Assembly: GCA_023701135.1 (NCBI GenBank)
Contig: JAMPXP010000001.1
Location: 336,899 to 400,898 of the forward strand
Source: Desulfobacula sp.
Lineage (GTDB): Bacteria > Desulfobacterota > Desulfobacteria > Desulfobacterales > Desulfobacteraceae
Length of the DNA: 64,000 bases
Direction of reading: 5' to 3'
Shown piece by piece: positions 55,631 to 63,997 of the stretch. Position 1 is the first letter of the stretch, and every line of letters starts with the position of its first letter. Under the pieces are notes generated by a model. The model searched no databases, had not been told where the DNA came from, and was given only the letters and a program-made list of their open reading frames with translations. Both the position numbers and the translations under genes were made by a program.

Positions 55631-56329
55631 TCAAAAATTTTCCATGATGGATTTAAATCTTTCAAACTCTGTATTTGCCGGCAGATTCCTTTTCTTTAAA
55701 ATGTTTATCATACTCGGGGCATTGAACCGTATATAGGGATTCGCCCGTAACTCATCATCCAAGGTGGATACAATCAACAAAGGATCGTATTTTCTCATGT
55801 ATTCCCCGATATCCGGATTATCCTTTTCAATGGCCTTTGCCGTTTCCATGGATTCGAGCACATAATCGTGGCCTCCATAGATGTTGGTGCCGTCCGGAAA
55901 AGAGATGAGCCGTTTCAGGGAAGAAAAAAAACTGAGCAGATCCCCGGTAAAACAATTCCCCACGGTCCCGTTAAAAAGGGTATCGCCCGTGACCATAAAG
56001 CCTTCGGCTTTAAAGGTCACCGAATCCTCTGTGTGTCCGGGTGTGGGAATGATGTTCAGAACTTCCTGATCAAGTTTCAGGACCTGATCTGAATGGATCT
56101 GTCTGCAGTCGATAAACCGTGCGTCTGTTCGTTTGAGCAGGGCCGGGTTTCCTGGAGTATGATCTTGATGGGAGTGGGTGTTGGAGACATATTTGATGCG
56201 GATGCCGTTCTTTTCTGCAAAAAAAAGAATGTCCTCTACCCCCCCAGCATCAATTGCAATTCCCTCGCTTGCGGAATAAACAAGATACCCCAGATTATCT
56301 TTTGAGTATTTAACTTGCCGAATAAACAT
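55631..56329 (-). CDS. Metallo-beta-lactamase fold hydrolase, glyoxalase II-like
   Basis: The 232-residue protein has the two-metal motif THSHQDHTPGN, then TPGHTEDSV, TGDTLFNGTVG and YGGHDYVLES, as in hydroxyacylglutathione hydrolases. The C-terminal ANPYIRFNAPSM resembles the substrate-domain end of GloB but is shortened. The thioester substrate is not certain. No ribosome site is strong. It is transcribed towards speD but is separated from it by 150 bases. Confidence 0.85.
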   Translation of the reverse strand: MFIRQVKYSKDNLGYLVYSASEGIAIDAGGVEDILFFAEKNGIRIKYVSNTHSHQDHTPGNPALLKRTDARFIDCRQIHSDQVLKLDQEVLNIIPTPGHTEDSVTFKAEGFMVTGDTLFNGTVGNCFTGDLLSFFSSLKRLISFPDGTNIYGGHDYVLESMETAKAIEKDNPDIGEYMRKYDPLLIVSTLDDELRANPYIRFNAPSMINILKKRNLPANTEFERFKSIMENF

Positions 56330-56662
56330 GAAAATCTCAATCTACAATGCATAAAACCATCATTTTAGGGTTATTATCCACCCATACTTCATATGGGTGC
56401 TGCCAATAATTAAACTCCATCTTTTACAGGATTTTTCATAATTTTAAAAGACTTATTCGCAATTCAGGTTAAAAATTTTATATCCTCCCGAAATTAAAAA
56501 ATATATTTAATGAACCCTAAAAAATCAGATCCTGGATTTTTTATCCATTGTGTTTGCCTTCCCTTTTGTTTTCATGATATAGAAAAGCCGACACTGCAAG
56601 CAATGAGGCACAGGCAAGCCCTTGATGCAGGAAAGGACAACCGATACTCACAAGGATATTTC
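56330..56662. other. Intergenic stretch with an 8-base-pair inverted repeat
   Basis: A very AT-rich 333 bases between divergent genes. CACCCATA (56379-56386) and TATGGGTG (56392-56399) form a perfect inverted repeat with a five-base loop and no T-run; it may be an operator. An in-frame extension of the next gene back to 56510 lacks a ribosome site. Confidence 0.4.
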
Positions 56663-56848
56663 ATGAGCGATTATGACCCCGATTACATGGAAAAGGACAC
56701 TAAGAAGCGGCACAAATCTCCAAAATTTCGTGATTATTATGATGAAGAATTCAATGAAGAAGATGAAAAAGAGCTCTACAAAAGAAGAAACAAATTAGGA
56801 AAGCAGCCCAAACGGAAAAAGGATAGTGATAATGACTGGCCTGAATAA
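56663..56848 (+). CDS. Small highly charged protein, unknown
   Basis: The 61-residue protein is made almost entirely of charged residues, acidic in the middle (YYDEEFNEEDEKELY) and basic at the end (KRRNKLGKQPKRKKD). It is probably disordered. AAGGA lies about eight bases before the ATG at 56663. It is followed within 23 bases by the ATP-grasp gene. No family recognised. Confidence 0.55.
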   Translation: MSDYDPDYMEKDTKKRHKSPKFRDYYDEEFNEEDEKELYKRRNKLGKQPKRKKDSDNDWPE

Positions 56849-56871
56849 TCACCCTATCCCGTCCTTTCACC

Positions 56872-58179
56872 ATGGTATCTGAAAACCCGCCACAGCATAA
56901 AATATTGGTAACCGGCACAACTCCCGATTATATCCAGTGGATCAGGCTTTCATGTCCCGGCAGGGCTCTTTTTATAACCCAGCCGGACCTGAGGCAGGGC
57001 GCGGCCGAAGACCCGCCCGGAGAAGAGGAAGAGATCCTGGTTTCCCTGGCCGACAAAGACCGGGTGCTGGCGACCCTGCTTGCCCACCTTAAAAACCGGA
57101 ACCAGACCCTTGACGCCATTTTCAGTTTTGACTGCGAATCCATGGCGCTGGCCTCCTTTATCGCCGGGAAATTGGACCTTGACTATCCATCCGTTGGCGC
57201 CATCCAAAATGCCAGGGACAAATGCATATCCAAACAGCTTTGGCAGGATCATCAGATCGGGTGCCCCCGGATATTTCCGGTCGGTTCGGTTTCAGAAGTC
57301 ATTGAATTTTTCCATACCACTGAATCCGGATGCGTCTTAAAACCCTTTACCGGCAGCGGCAGCGAACTGGTCTTTCACTGCAAAAGCCCATCCGACTGCG
57401 CCTCGGCCTTTGAGGACATCAAAACAGGCCTGGCCCATAGAACCGGAAATCCCCTGTTTCAACGCATGGTTTCCGACGGCCGGCTCATGCTGGCCGAGGA
57501 ATATATGGATGGCCCTGAATACAGTTGCGATTTTATTATTGAGAACCAATCGGTCCGGATTATCCGGCTGGCAAAAAAAATAAAATCTTCGCCAATGCCC
57601 TTTGGCACCATCCAGGGGTATCTCCTGCCCGGCTCCCTGCCCAAGGGCATAGAGGAGCACCGGCTTCACGACTTCCTGCTCAGGGGGGCCGCCGCCCTTG
57701 GCATCAAAAGAGCCATATGCATGGTGGATTTCATCATTTCCAACGGCCAGGTGATGCTCATCGAGATGACCCCGAGACCCGGAGGCGACTGCCTGCCCCA
57801 TATGCTCAAGGAATGCACCGGTTTTGACATGCTGAAAACCAGCCTGGATTTTGCCGCCAGACTCCCCCTGGCCCTGCCCGACACCCAACATATACCGGCC
57901 TGTGTGGCCCTGCGGATTCATGCCCAAGAGGAAGGAATTCTAAAAAAAATCGACTGCTGCCGGCTCATGGACGATCCCCGCATCAAATCCATCCAGTTGA
58001 CCCGGAAACCGGGCCATGAAATCACGCTGCCGCCGCAAGATTATGATTCATGGCTCCTGGGGCATGTGATCATGAACCCCCTGGACCAGGATTCTCCTGA
58101 GCAGGAGGCCCTGGCGGTTTTAAAAAACATTGACATTTTCATGGAGAAACCAAAGGGGGGAAAAACCCATCATGCCTGA
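56872..58179 (+). CDS. ATP-grasp ligase, unknown substrate
   Basis: The 435-residue protein has the ATP-grasp fold: a Rossmann-like N-domain (HKILVTGTTPDYIQW), IFSFDCESMALASFIAGKL with the carbamoyl-phosphate-synthase-like NARDKCISKQLW, a lysine-containing ATP-binding strand (CVLKPFTGSGSELV), LAEEYMDGPEYSCDFI and the metal-binding end VMLIEMTPRPGGDCLP. Such enzymes join a carboxylate to an amine through an acyl-phosphate. A C-terminal domain of about 110 residues follows. The stop overlaps the next start by eight bases, so the ligase and the PLP decarboxylase are made together and probably act on one pathway. Confidence 0.86.
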   Translation: MVSENPPQHKILVTGTTPDYIQWIRLSCPGRALFITQPDLRQGAAEDPPGEEEEILVSLADKDRVLATLLAHLKNRNQTLDAIFSFDCESMALASFIAGKLDLDYPSVGAIQNARDKCISKQLWQDHQIGCPRIFPVGSVSEVIEFFHTTESGCVLKPFTGSGSELVFHCKSPSDCASAFEDIKTGLAHRTGNPLFQRMVSDGRLMLAEEYMDGPEYSCDFIIENQSVRIIRLAKKIKSSPMPFGTIQGYLLPGSLPKGIEEHRLHDFLLRGAAALGIKRAICMVDFIISNGQVMLIEMTPRPGGDCLPHMLKECTGFDMLKTSLDFAARLPLALPDTQHIPACVALRIHAQEEGILKKIDCCRLMDDPRIKSIQLTRKPGHEITLPPQDYDSWLLGHVIMNPLDQDSPEQEALAVLKNIDIFMEKPKGGKTHHA

Positions 58180-59443
58180 ACAACAGCCCGCGACCGTTCT
58201 TGAAAAAGAGCGGCTCCACCGCTTTGTCGCCGCTTATTTCAAGGATAGGGAACGCTATCTCTCCCTCCTGAAAAACCATGGGTCTCCCCTATGGGTACTT
58301 GATCCTTCGGTTTTAAAAGACAGGGCCCGACGGTTTTCAGAGGCCTTTAACGCGTGTTTTGACAAGACATCCTATTATTTTGCCATGAAAAGCAATAACC
58401 GCCCGGAAGTCTCCGCCGCCCTCCTTGAATCGGGATTCGGCCTGGATGTTTCCAGCGGCATTGAACTCAAAACCGCCTTAAACCTGAAGGCAGAAAAGAT
58501 TATCTTCAGCGGGCCGGGGAAAACACAGGAAGAACTGAGCCTTGCCCTTCAGCACCGGGACAGGGTCACCCTGCTTTTGGACAGCTTTGGCGAACTGGAC
58601 CGGCTTTCCGCCCTGGTATCCGGGTCGGATCAGACTTCCCCCGTCAGGGTGGGTATCCGCCTGACCACCAATCCCAAGGGGCTGTGGCGAAAATTCGGCA
58701 TAGTGCCGGAAATGCTGCCTGAATTCTGGAAAAGAATAGCTCCCCTGACCCATATCCGCTTTGCAGGCCTTCAATTTCATTCCAGTTGGAATCTGACGCC
58801 GGAGCGGCAGGTGGAATTTATCCGGCTGCTGGGCCAGACCCTTGCCCGTATGCCGCGGGATTTCAACAGCAGGATTGAATTCATCGACATCGGCGGCGGA
58901 TACTGGCCGGAAGAAGGGGAATGGCTTCATTTCCCGGAAACACCCGAGGGCGCTTCACCCCAAGAAACCTCCATCCCGTGGGATAGGGTGCGGCCCCACT
59001 ACCGGATACCGGGAACGCCCATTGAAAGCTTTGCAAAAGAGATTTCCCTTGCCGTTCAAACCCATATCTTCCCTCATGTCAACTGCTGCATCTGTTTTGA
59101 ACCGGGACGGTGGATCTGCCACAGCGCCATGCACCTTCTCTTGTCCGTCATCGACAAAAAAAACCATGATCTGGTGATCACCGATGCCGGAACCAATGTC
59201 ATCGGCTGGGAACGGTTTGAAACCGATTATTTCCCGGTATTGAATTTAAGCAGGCCCGGCCTTGTGGAAAGGCCCTGCCATATTCTGGGGTCCCTGTGCA
59301 CCCCCCATGATGTTTTTGGCTATGCGTATTTCGGCGAGGGCATGGAAACGGGAGACTGCCTCATGATCCCCTGTCAGGGGGCCTATACCTACAGTCTGGG
59401 GCAGAATTTCATCAAGGGGCTGCCGGGATTTGTCAAACTCTGA
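58172..59443 (+). CDS. Fold-type III PLP-dependent decarboxylase (LysA-like)
   Basis: The 423-residue protein resembles diaminopimelate decarboxylase. The PLP lysine is Lys73 in YYFAMKSNN. Other landmarks are ESGFGLDVSSGIEL, IDIGGGYWPEEG, CFEPGRWI, the catalytic Cys/Asp region GSLCTPHDVFG and the closing GAYTYSLGQNFIKG. An insertion-like stretch (about 255-290) and the unusual pairing with an ATP-grasp ligase argue against ordinary LysA. It may decarboxylate a ligated or amino-acid-derived product. The ATG at 58172 is chosen for its family-like N-terminus; GGGGGG lies 11 bases upstream. Confidence 0.85.
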   Translation: MPEQQPATVLEKERLHRFVAAYFKDRERYLSLLKNHGSPLWVLDPSVLKDRARRFSEAFNACFDKTSYYFAMKSNNRPEVSAALLESGFGLDVSSGIELKTALNLKAEKIIFSGPGKTQEELSLALQHRDRVTLLLDSFGELDRLSALVSGSDQTSPVRVGIRLTTNPKGLWRKFGIVPEMLPEFWKRIAPLTHIRFAGLQFHSSWNLTPERQVEFIRLLGQTLARMPRDFNSRIEFIDIGGGYWPEEGEWLHFPETPEGASPQETSIPWDRVRPHYRIPGTPIESFAKEISLAVQTHIFPHVNCCICFEPGRWICHSAMHLLLSVIDKKNHDLVITDAGTNVIGWERFETDYFPVLNLSRPGLVERPCHILGSLCTPHDVFGYAYFGEGMETGDCLMIPCQGAYTYSLGQNFIKGLPGFVKL

Positions 59444-59455
59444 GACAGGAACAAT

Positions 59456-59839
59456 TCAGAAATCTTCGGGTTCTTCATCCTCTTCATCTTCCTCATCCAT
59501 GTCCAGCTCAAAATCCTTTGAATCATCAAAGTCTTCATCAAAGATCTCAGGGATGTCCTCATCGGCAAAATCATCATCCACAAATGACAGTTCTTCATTT
59601 TCTTCAACAATGGTGGTGATGGCATCCCTCAGGTTTCTCTCAAAGCTTTCGGTGAAATCCCCGTCCGGATCAGGAAAAAAATCATATTTTTCTTCATATT
59701 CATCAATCAGGTCATATAAATCAGAGACAAGGCTCGGATCTTCCAGTTCTTCACCATAGGATTCGATAATATCATTGTAAAGATCATAAAATTCAAATTC
59801 TTCAAGCGCATCCTGTATTGTCAGTCTCTTTTTTCCCAT
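59456..59839 (-). CDS. Very acidic protein, unknown
   Basis: A 127-residue protein dominated by Asp and Glu, especially the C-terminal third (DEDFDDSKDFELDMDEEDEE). The N-terminal half is probably helical (IQDALEEFEFYDLYNDII). AAGGAAGG lies four bases before the ATG at 59839. It is transcribed in the same direction as proA-proB, 98 bases after the proB stop. Function unknown. Confidence 0.68.
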   Translation of the reverse strand: MGKKRLTIQDALEEFEFYDLYNDIIESYGEELEDPSLVSDLYDLIDEYEEKYDFFPDPDGDFTESFERNLRDAITTIVEENEELSFVDDDFADEDIPEIFDEDFDDSKDFELDMDEEDEEDEEPEDF

Positions 59840-59937
59840 CAAGCCTTCCTTAATCCCTGATTAATTCAAAATTTCCTTGAGAATAAAGTCAGAATATCCT
59901 TTTGTCAATATCACAAAATCCAAAGTAATTTTTTTTA

Positions 59938-61065
59938 TCAGAAAAGATCTTTTAAGACCATGTTGTTCCGGTGGATGATTTCGTCATAGTGTTTGCTGCC
60001 GAGACAGGCTTCAATCTGGAAGGTTTTCAGCCCCTTGATCAGATCGACATCGGAGGACCGGTAATTGACCAGCCCTATCCCGATAATTTCATTGTTTGCC
60101 GTCTTAAAAGCCACCGGCGCTCCTTGTTCAAACTCGCCTTCAACCTTTACCACACCAATGGGCAAAAGGCTTTTCCCGTTTTCCCGGACGGCCCGCACCG
60201 CACCGTCATCAATGACAAGGCTCCCCTTTGGGGCCAGGGTATGGGCGATCCAGCATTTCCGGCTGGCCAGTTTTTTAGTTTTCGGCACAAAATAGGTGCC
60301 AAGGCTCTCTCCCTCAAAAATCCTTAACAAGGCATTTTTTATATTTCCCTTTGCCACGATCATGGGAATTCCGGCCGAGGTCACCTTTTTTGCCGCCTTG
60401 ATCTTGCTGAGCATGCCCCCGGTGCCCAGGGTTCCGGGAATATGGCCGGCATAGTCTTCTACCTCTTTACTGAAGGAGGTGACCCTGGAAATGAGCCCGG
60501 CCTCCGGAAACTGTCTCGGATCTTTATCATAGAGACCTTCAATGTCGGTGAGGATAAACAAAAAATCCGCATCCATCAGAAGGGTGATCATGGCGGCAAG
60601 GTTATCATTGTCCCCCAGTTTTATTTCTTCCATCATGACGGTGTCGTTTTCATTGATAATGGGAACCACCTTCCATTCAATAAGGGTATTCAAGGTATTC
60701 CGTGCATTCAGATACCGCTTCCGGTTGTTCAGATCCTCTGCCGTCAGAAGGATCTGGCCAACTTTCTTACCCTTCTGCTCAAAACTGTTTTCATAGGCCT
60801 TCATCAATCCGATCTGGCCGACTGCGGCGATGGCCTGACGCTTGGGCATCTCGGTGGGACGGTCCTTCATCCCCATTTTTCGAAGCCCGGCTGCCTGGGC
60901 CCCGGAGGATACCAGGATCACTTCCAGACCCCTGTCCATGAGGGTGCTGATCTGATCGGAGATGGATTCAATCACATCCAGGTCCAGACTGTTTTTTGCG
61001 GTAATGATATTGCTGCCCAGTTTGACGACTATCCTCTGGCTATGACTCAAATATTGGTCCGGCAT
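59938..61065 (-). CDS. proB: ProB, glutamate 5-kinase
   Basis: ProB phosphorylates glutamate at the start of proline synthesis. The amino-acid-kinase domain begins IVVKLGSNIITAKN and contains VSSGAQAAGLRKMG, NENDTVMMEEIKLGDND and GTGGMLSKIKAAK. The C-terminal PUA domain (GSLVIDDGAVRAVRENGKSL) is present, giving 375 residues. It starts three bases after proA. Confidence 0.97.
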   Translation of the reverse strand: MPDQYLSHSQRIVVKLGSNIITAKNSLDLDVIESISDQISTLMDRGLEVILVSSGAQAAGLRKMGMKDRPTEMPKRQAIAAVGQIGLMKAYENSFEQKGKKVGQILLTAEDLNNRKRYLNARNTLNTLIEWKVVPIINENDTVMMEEIKLGDNDNLAAMITLLMDADFLFILTDIEGLYDKDPRQFPEAGLISRVTSFSKEVEDYAGHIPGTLGTGGMLSKIKAAKKVTSAGIPMIVAKGNIKNALLRIFEGESLGTYFVPKTKKLASRKCWIAHTLAPKGSLVIDDGAVRAVRENGKSLLPIGVVKVEGEFEQGAPVAFKTANNEIIGIGLVNYRSSDVDLIKGLKTFQIEACLGSKHYDEIIHRNNMVLKDLF

Positions 61066-61068
61066 ATC

Positions 61069-62370
61069 CTATTCCTGGTCAAAATCGGTTTCAATGGGGG
61101 TATGGGTAAAGGGCCTGGCCCCTTCACCGGTATAATCCGACACCTGGTGGCCCTCCCCCAGGAGCCGCCACTGGTAGATCATGAGGCCCTCAAGGCCCAC
61201 GGGCCCGCGGGCATGAATCTTATTGGTGCTGATCCCGACCTCGGCCCCCAGGCCGAACCTGAACCCGTCGCTGAACCGCGTGCTGCAATTCCAGAAGGCA
61301 TCGGCCGTATCGGTATGGTCCATGAAATACAAGGCCCTGGCCTTATCCCGGGTGACAATCCCGTCGGTATGGCCCGAGCCGTAACGGTTGATATGGTCCA
61401 CGGCCGCTTTCAGGGAAGGCACCACCCGGACGGACACCTTGAGATCCAGATATTCGGTTTTCCAGTCTTCTTCCATGGCAGCGCCAACCTCGATGATCTC
61501 ACGGGTTTTTTCACACCCGACCATTTCCACCCCCTTTGCCTCCAGGGCTCTTTTCAGGACCGGCAGGATTTCTTTCGCCACGGCCTCATGCACCAGCAGG
61601 GTTTCAACGGCATTGCATACCGCCACATACTGGCATTTGCTGTCAACGGCAAGCGTAACGGCCATGGCCGCATCGGCAAACCGGTCCATATAGAGATGAC
61701 AGATGCCGTCGGCATGGCCCAGGACAGGAATATTCGTATGGTCCATGATATACCGGACAAATTCATTGCTGCCCCTGGGGATGATGAGATCCACCGCCTT
61801 TTCCAGTTTCAGCATCTGGTCCACGTGATCCCGGGTTTCCAAGAGTCCCAGCCAGCCTTCCGGCAGTCCGGATTCCTGACCCGCCTTCAAAATCAAAGAA
61901 GACAGCACCTGGTTGGTGCGAAGGGCCTCCCTCCCCCCTTTCAGGAGCACGGCATTCCCGCTTTTCAGGCAGAGGGCGGCAATCTGGACCAGGGCATCGG
62001 GCCGGGATTCAAAAATGACCCCGATAACCCCGATGGGCCGGGAGACCTTGTACAGCCTCAGCCCCTTGTCCAGCTCCGTTGCGCTCAGGGTTTTACCCAC
62101 GGGATCTTCCAGTTTGATCAAGCTTTCGATGCCGTCACAGACCTCGGCCAGTTTCACCCGGTCAAATTTCAACCGTTTCATGAGCGGGGCTTCCAGCTTG
62201 TCTTTTTGGGCCTGTTCAAGGTCCCGGGCATTGGCCTCAAAAATCCGGTCCGACTCTTCCTTAAGAACCCGGATGACGTTTTTCAGGGCCGCGTCCTTGA
62301 CAGGGCCCGAAAGCGCCGACATGAGGATGGCCGCCTCTTTACACTGCATGGCAACAGAATGAATATCCAT
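61069..62370 (-). CDS. proA: ProA, gamma-glutamyl phosphate reductase
   Basis: ProA reduces gamma-glutamyl phosphate to glutamate semialdehyde. Motifs are VSRPIGVIGVIFESRPDALV, LKGGREALRTN, LIIPRGSNEFV, the catalytic Cys region CQYVAVCNAVETLL and ARGPVGLEGL. The ATG at 62370 gives 433 residues, with AGGGA seven bases upstream; 62388 is a plausible alternative. A minus-strand TTGACA at 62449-62444 may be the -35 of its promoter, but its -10 is poor. First gene of a proA-proB operon. Confidence 0.97.
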   Translation of the reverse strand: MDIHSVAMQCKEAAILMSALSGPVKDAALKNVIRVLKEESDRIFEANARDLEQAQKDKLEAPLMKRLKFDRVKLAEVCDGIESLIKLEDPVGKTLSATELDKGLRLYKVSRPIGVIGVIFESRPDALVQIAALCLKSGNAVLLKGGREALRTNQVLSSLILKAGQESGLPEGWLGLLETRDHVDQMLKLEKAVDLIIPRGSNEFVRYIMDHTNIPVLGHADGICHLYMDRFADAAMAVTLAVDSKCQYVAVCNAVETLLVHEAVAKEILPVLKRALEAKGVEMVGCEKTREIIEVGAAMEEDWKTEYLDLKVSVRVVPSLKAAVDHINRYGSGHTDGIVTRDKARALYFMDHTDTADAFWNCSTRFSDGFRFGLGAEVGISTNKIHARGPVGLEGLMIYQWRLLGEGHQVSDYTGEGARPFTHTPIETDFDQE

Positions 62371-62743
62371 TTTGTATTCCCTATACATTAAGCTTCCGGC
62401 TCCCTTGGCCGGAAAAATCATACATCCATTAAAAACCTTTTCCTGTCAAGGGTAAATAAAAATTTGAGGGCGTGACTCCGGCAGGACCGGTCCTGCCCGA
62501 AGCCGCCGAATCGGGAACCCCTTGGATTTTTACAATATTATATTAATCAAAGCTATTTACACGCTCCAAAAATGCTGATATGGCATTCCAATAACACCGC
62601 CTGCATCTTTGGATCTGAAAATAACCGGTTTGGAACAGGCAAGGGCTTTGATCTAATAATAACCCTTTTTAGCACTTAACAGAGAAAATTGACCTGATAA
62701 TAAATGGTTGTGTGTATAAATCGAAATAAACCAAGGAGAATAA
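62371..62743. other. Intergenic region at the border of the AT-rich accessory stretch
   Basis: This divergent region holds the possible proA -35 box, an 18-base palindrome (listed separately), an overlapping CCCGA/TCGGG hairpin (62496-62515) and, nearest the next gene, TTGACC (62689-62694) with TGTATA 18 bases on as a weak promoter. Base composition falls here. I saw no gene. Confidence 0.45.
62480..62497. repeat. Perfect 18-base palindrome
   Basis: GGCAGGACCGGTCCTGCC is its own reverse complement. It could be an operator, a cruciform, a terminator stem without a T-run, or a recombination border next to the AT-rich stretch. Confidence 0.5.
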
Positions 62744-63202
62744 ATGAAGAAAATTTTTGTCGTTCTTGGAGGAATATTCGCAGTTCTAATCGTCGTAGCG
62801 GTGGTTGGGTTCTTTATTTTGAACCATTTTGGCACTGGTCTTGATGAAGAAAGCAAATCATACGTTGATGCAAATCTTCCTCAAATCGTGAAAAACTGGG
62901 ATGTCCAAGAGCTGATAAAAAGAGCAAGCCCGGAGTTGATTGCAATTGTGCCAAAAGAGAAAATTGAAAAACTATTTAATGTCTTTTCTGAAAGGTTAGG
63001 TCCACTCAAAGAATATAAAGGCAGTAATGGACAATCAAACATGTCTGTCACGACACAAGAAGGCAAGGTGATAACTGGGGCATATGTAGCGGAAGCCAAT
63101 TTTGAAAAGGCTCCAGCATCTATACAATTCCGCATAATTAAACATGGCGATAACTGGCAAGTTTTAGAGTTTCGTGTGAATTCAGATGCCTTGATGCCTT
63201 GA
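62744..63202 (+). CDS. Membrane-anchored hypothetical protein, possible integron cassette gene
   Basis: The 152-residue protein has an N-terminal membrane helix (about 4-27) and a soluble, probably periplasmic part with alternating strands at the end (NWQVLEFRVNSDAL). No family recognised. AAGGAG lies five bases before the ATG. The gene is clearly more AT-rich than proA/proB, and a candidate attC site begins 18 bases after its stop, the arrangement expected of a gene cassette. Confidence 0.7.
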   Translation: MKKIFVVLGGIFAVLIVVAVVGFFILNHFGTGLDEESKSYVDANLPQIVKNWDVQELIKRASPELIAIVPKEKIEKLFNVFSERLGPLKEYKGSNGQSNMSVTTQEGKVITGAYVAEANFEKAPASIQFRIIKHGDNWQVLEFRVNSDALMP

Positions 63203-63220
63203 AATTGTATATGAAAATTC

Positions 63221-63282
63221 ACATAACAACGGCTTTGTGAGCGACGGCAAAAAGCCGCCGCGCCACATGCCGGGCGTTATAC
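63221..63282 (+). mobile_element. Integron attC-like recombination site
   Basis: A 62-base imperfect palindrome. The right core site is GTTATAC at 63276-63282 (GTTRRRY-like). The left end is ACATAAC at 63221-63227, which matches the complement of the core at five of seven bases. The inner arms CGGC, TGTG and GCG pair across the site around a small central loop (CGGCAAAAAGCCG), with unpaired bases as in attC. It lies between two short unknown genes of the same orientation. No integrase gene is in the window. Confidence 0.68.
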
Positions 63283-63294
63283 TTTGGAAAGAAA

Positions 63295-63819
63295 TTGATA
63301 TACGAATCACAATATTGGAAAGACGACCTTTTAAAATTGGCAAAAAAACTCGAGCTAAGGTTAATCCAAAAAATTTGGCGAGACAGATCCTTTTTTGCTG
63401 TTGAAAAAGAAATATTCCTTGGATTTTATTCAATCCGGAAACTTATCGAATCTAACAAAGTATCAGATTCTGTTAAGAATAAAATATATCAAGTGCATGA
63501 ATTTCCGAATAAGGAAAGAAACAAAACCTCTCTTTTTGCCAATCCAGAAAATGAGTTCAACTTTGATAGAGCAACAAAAGTGTCCCTGTCAGTAATAAAT
63601 ATTTGCAACCAATTTATTCATAGCTATCATTTTGTTCCTTTTATACCTGGAGGGACATTGATTGGTTTTTTCATTTGCTCAGATTACAAAAAAAAGACAG
63701 GCATCTATTTGATAACGACTTTTGATATTGTCGAGATATATAAATTGGTAGGGAAGAATTATCCTTACAAAACAGTTAAAAAGAAGGTTGGCAATAAAAT
63801 ACATACACAAATTAAATAA
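63295..63819 (+). CDS. Hypothetical 174-residue protein, possible integron cassette gene
   Basis: No family recognised. It is AT-rich, Lys/Ile-rich and without membrane helices except one hydrophobic patch (FVPFIPGGTLIGFFI). The start is TTG at 63295, only 12 bases after the attC core, with GGAAAG a few bases upstream, typical of cassette genes, which begin close to the recombination point. No second attC is evident in the 170 bases after its stop. Confidence 0.62.
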   Translation: MIYESQYWKDDLLKLAKKLELRLIQKIWRDRSFFAVEKEIFLGFYSIRKLIESNKVSDSVKNKIYQVHEFPNKERNKTSLFANPENEFNFDRATKVSLSVINICNQFIHSYHFVPFIPGGTLIGFFICSDYKKKTGIYLITTFDIVEIYKLVGKNYPYKTVKKKVGNKIHTQIK

Positions 63820-63925
63820 ATTATAACCGTGCAATTAATTCGGACTTTAAAAAATAGTGTAAAAATCTTTCTGTAAATTCATTTTTCAAAAGAACCCGGA
63901 AGATTGAGATACCGGGGTTGAAAAA

Positions 63926-63997
63926 GCTGGGTCAAAACTTAAAATTCCTTTTTTGTTCAACGCCAATCAAACAGAAAGGAAAAAGAAATGACCCAGC
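63926..63997. repeat. Inverted repeat covering a start codon
   Basis: GCTGGGTCA (63926-63934) and TGACCCAGC (63989-63997) are perfectly complementary. The right arm includes the TG of the ATG at 63988. Folding of the mRNA would hide the start codon. Confidence 0.55.

Noticed and set aside
60442..62391. A 649-codon open frame on the + strand opposite proA-proB
   Set aside because: It is the antisense shadow of two unmistakable enzymes; its translation is Gly/His/Pro/Phe-rich with no domain.
62674..62714. A second attC site upstream of the gene at 62744 (ACTTAAC and GTTGTGT)
   Set aside because: The two ends are not complementary and there are no paired inner arms.
63820..63987. attC site after the last complete gene (starting at TTATAAC near 63830)
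   Set aside because: A left-end-like sequence exists, but no GTTRRRY core or paired arm follows within a normal distance.
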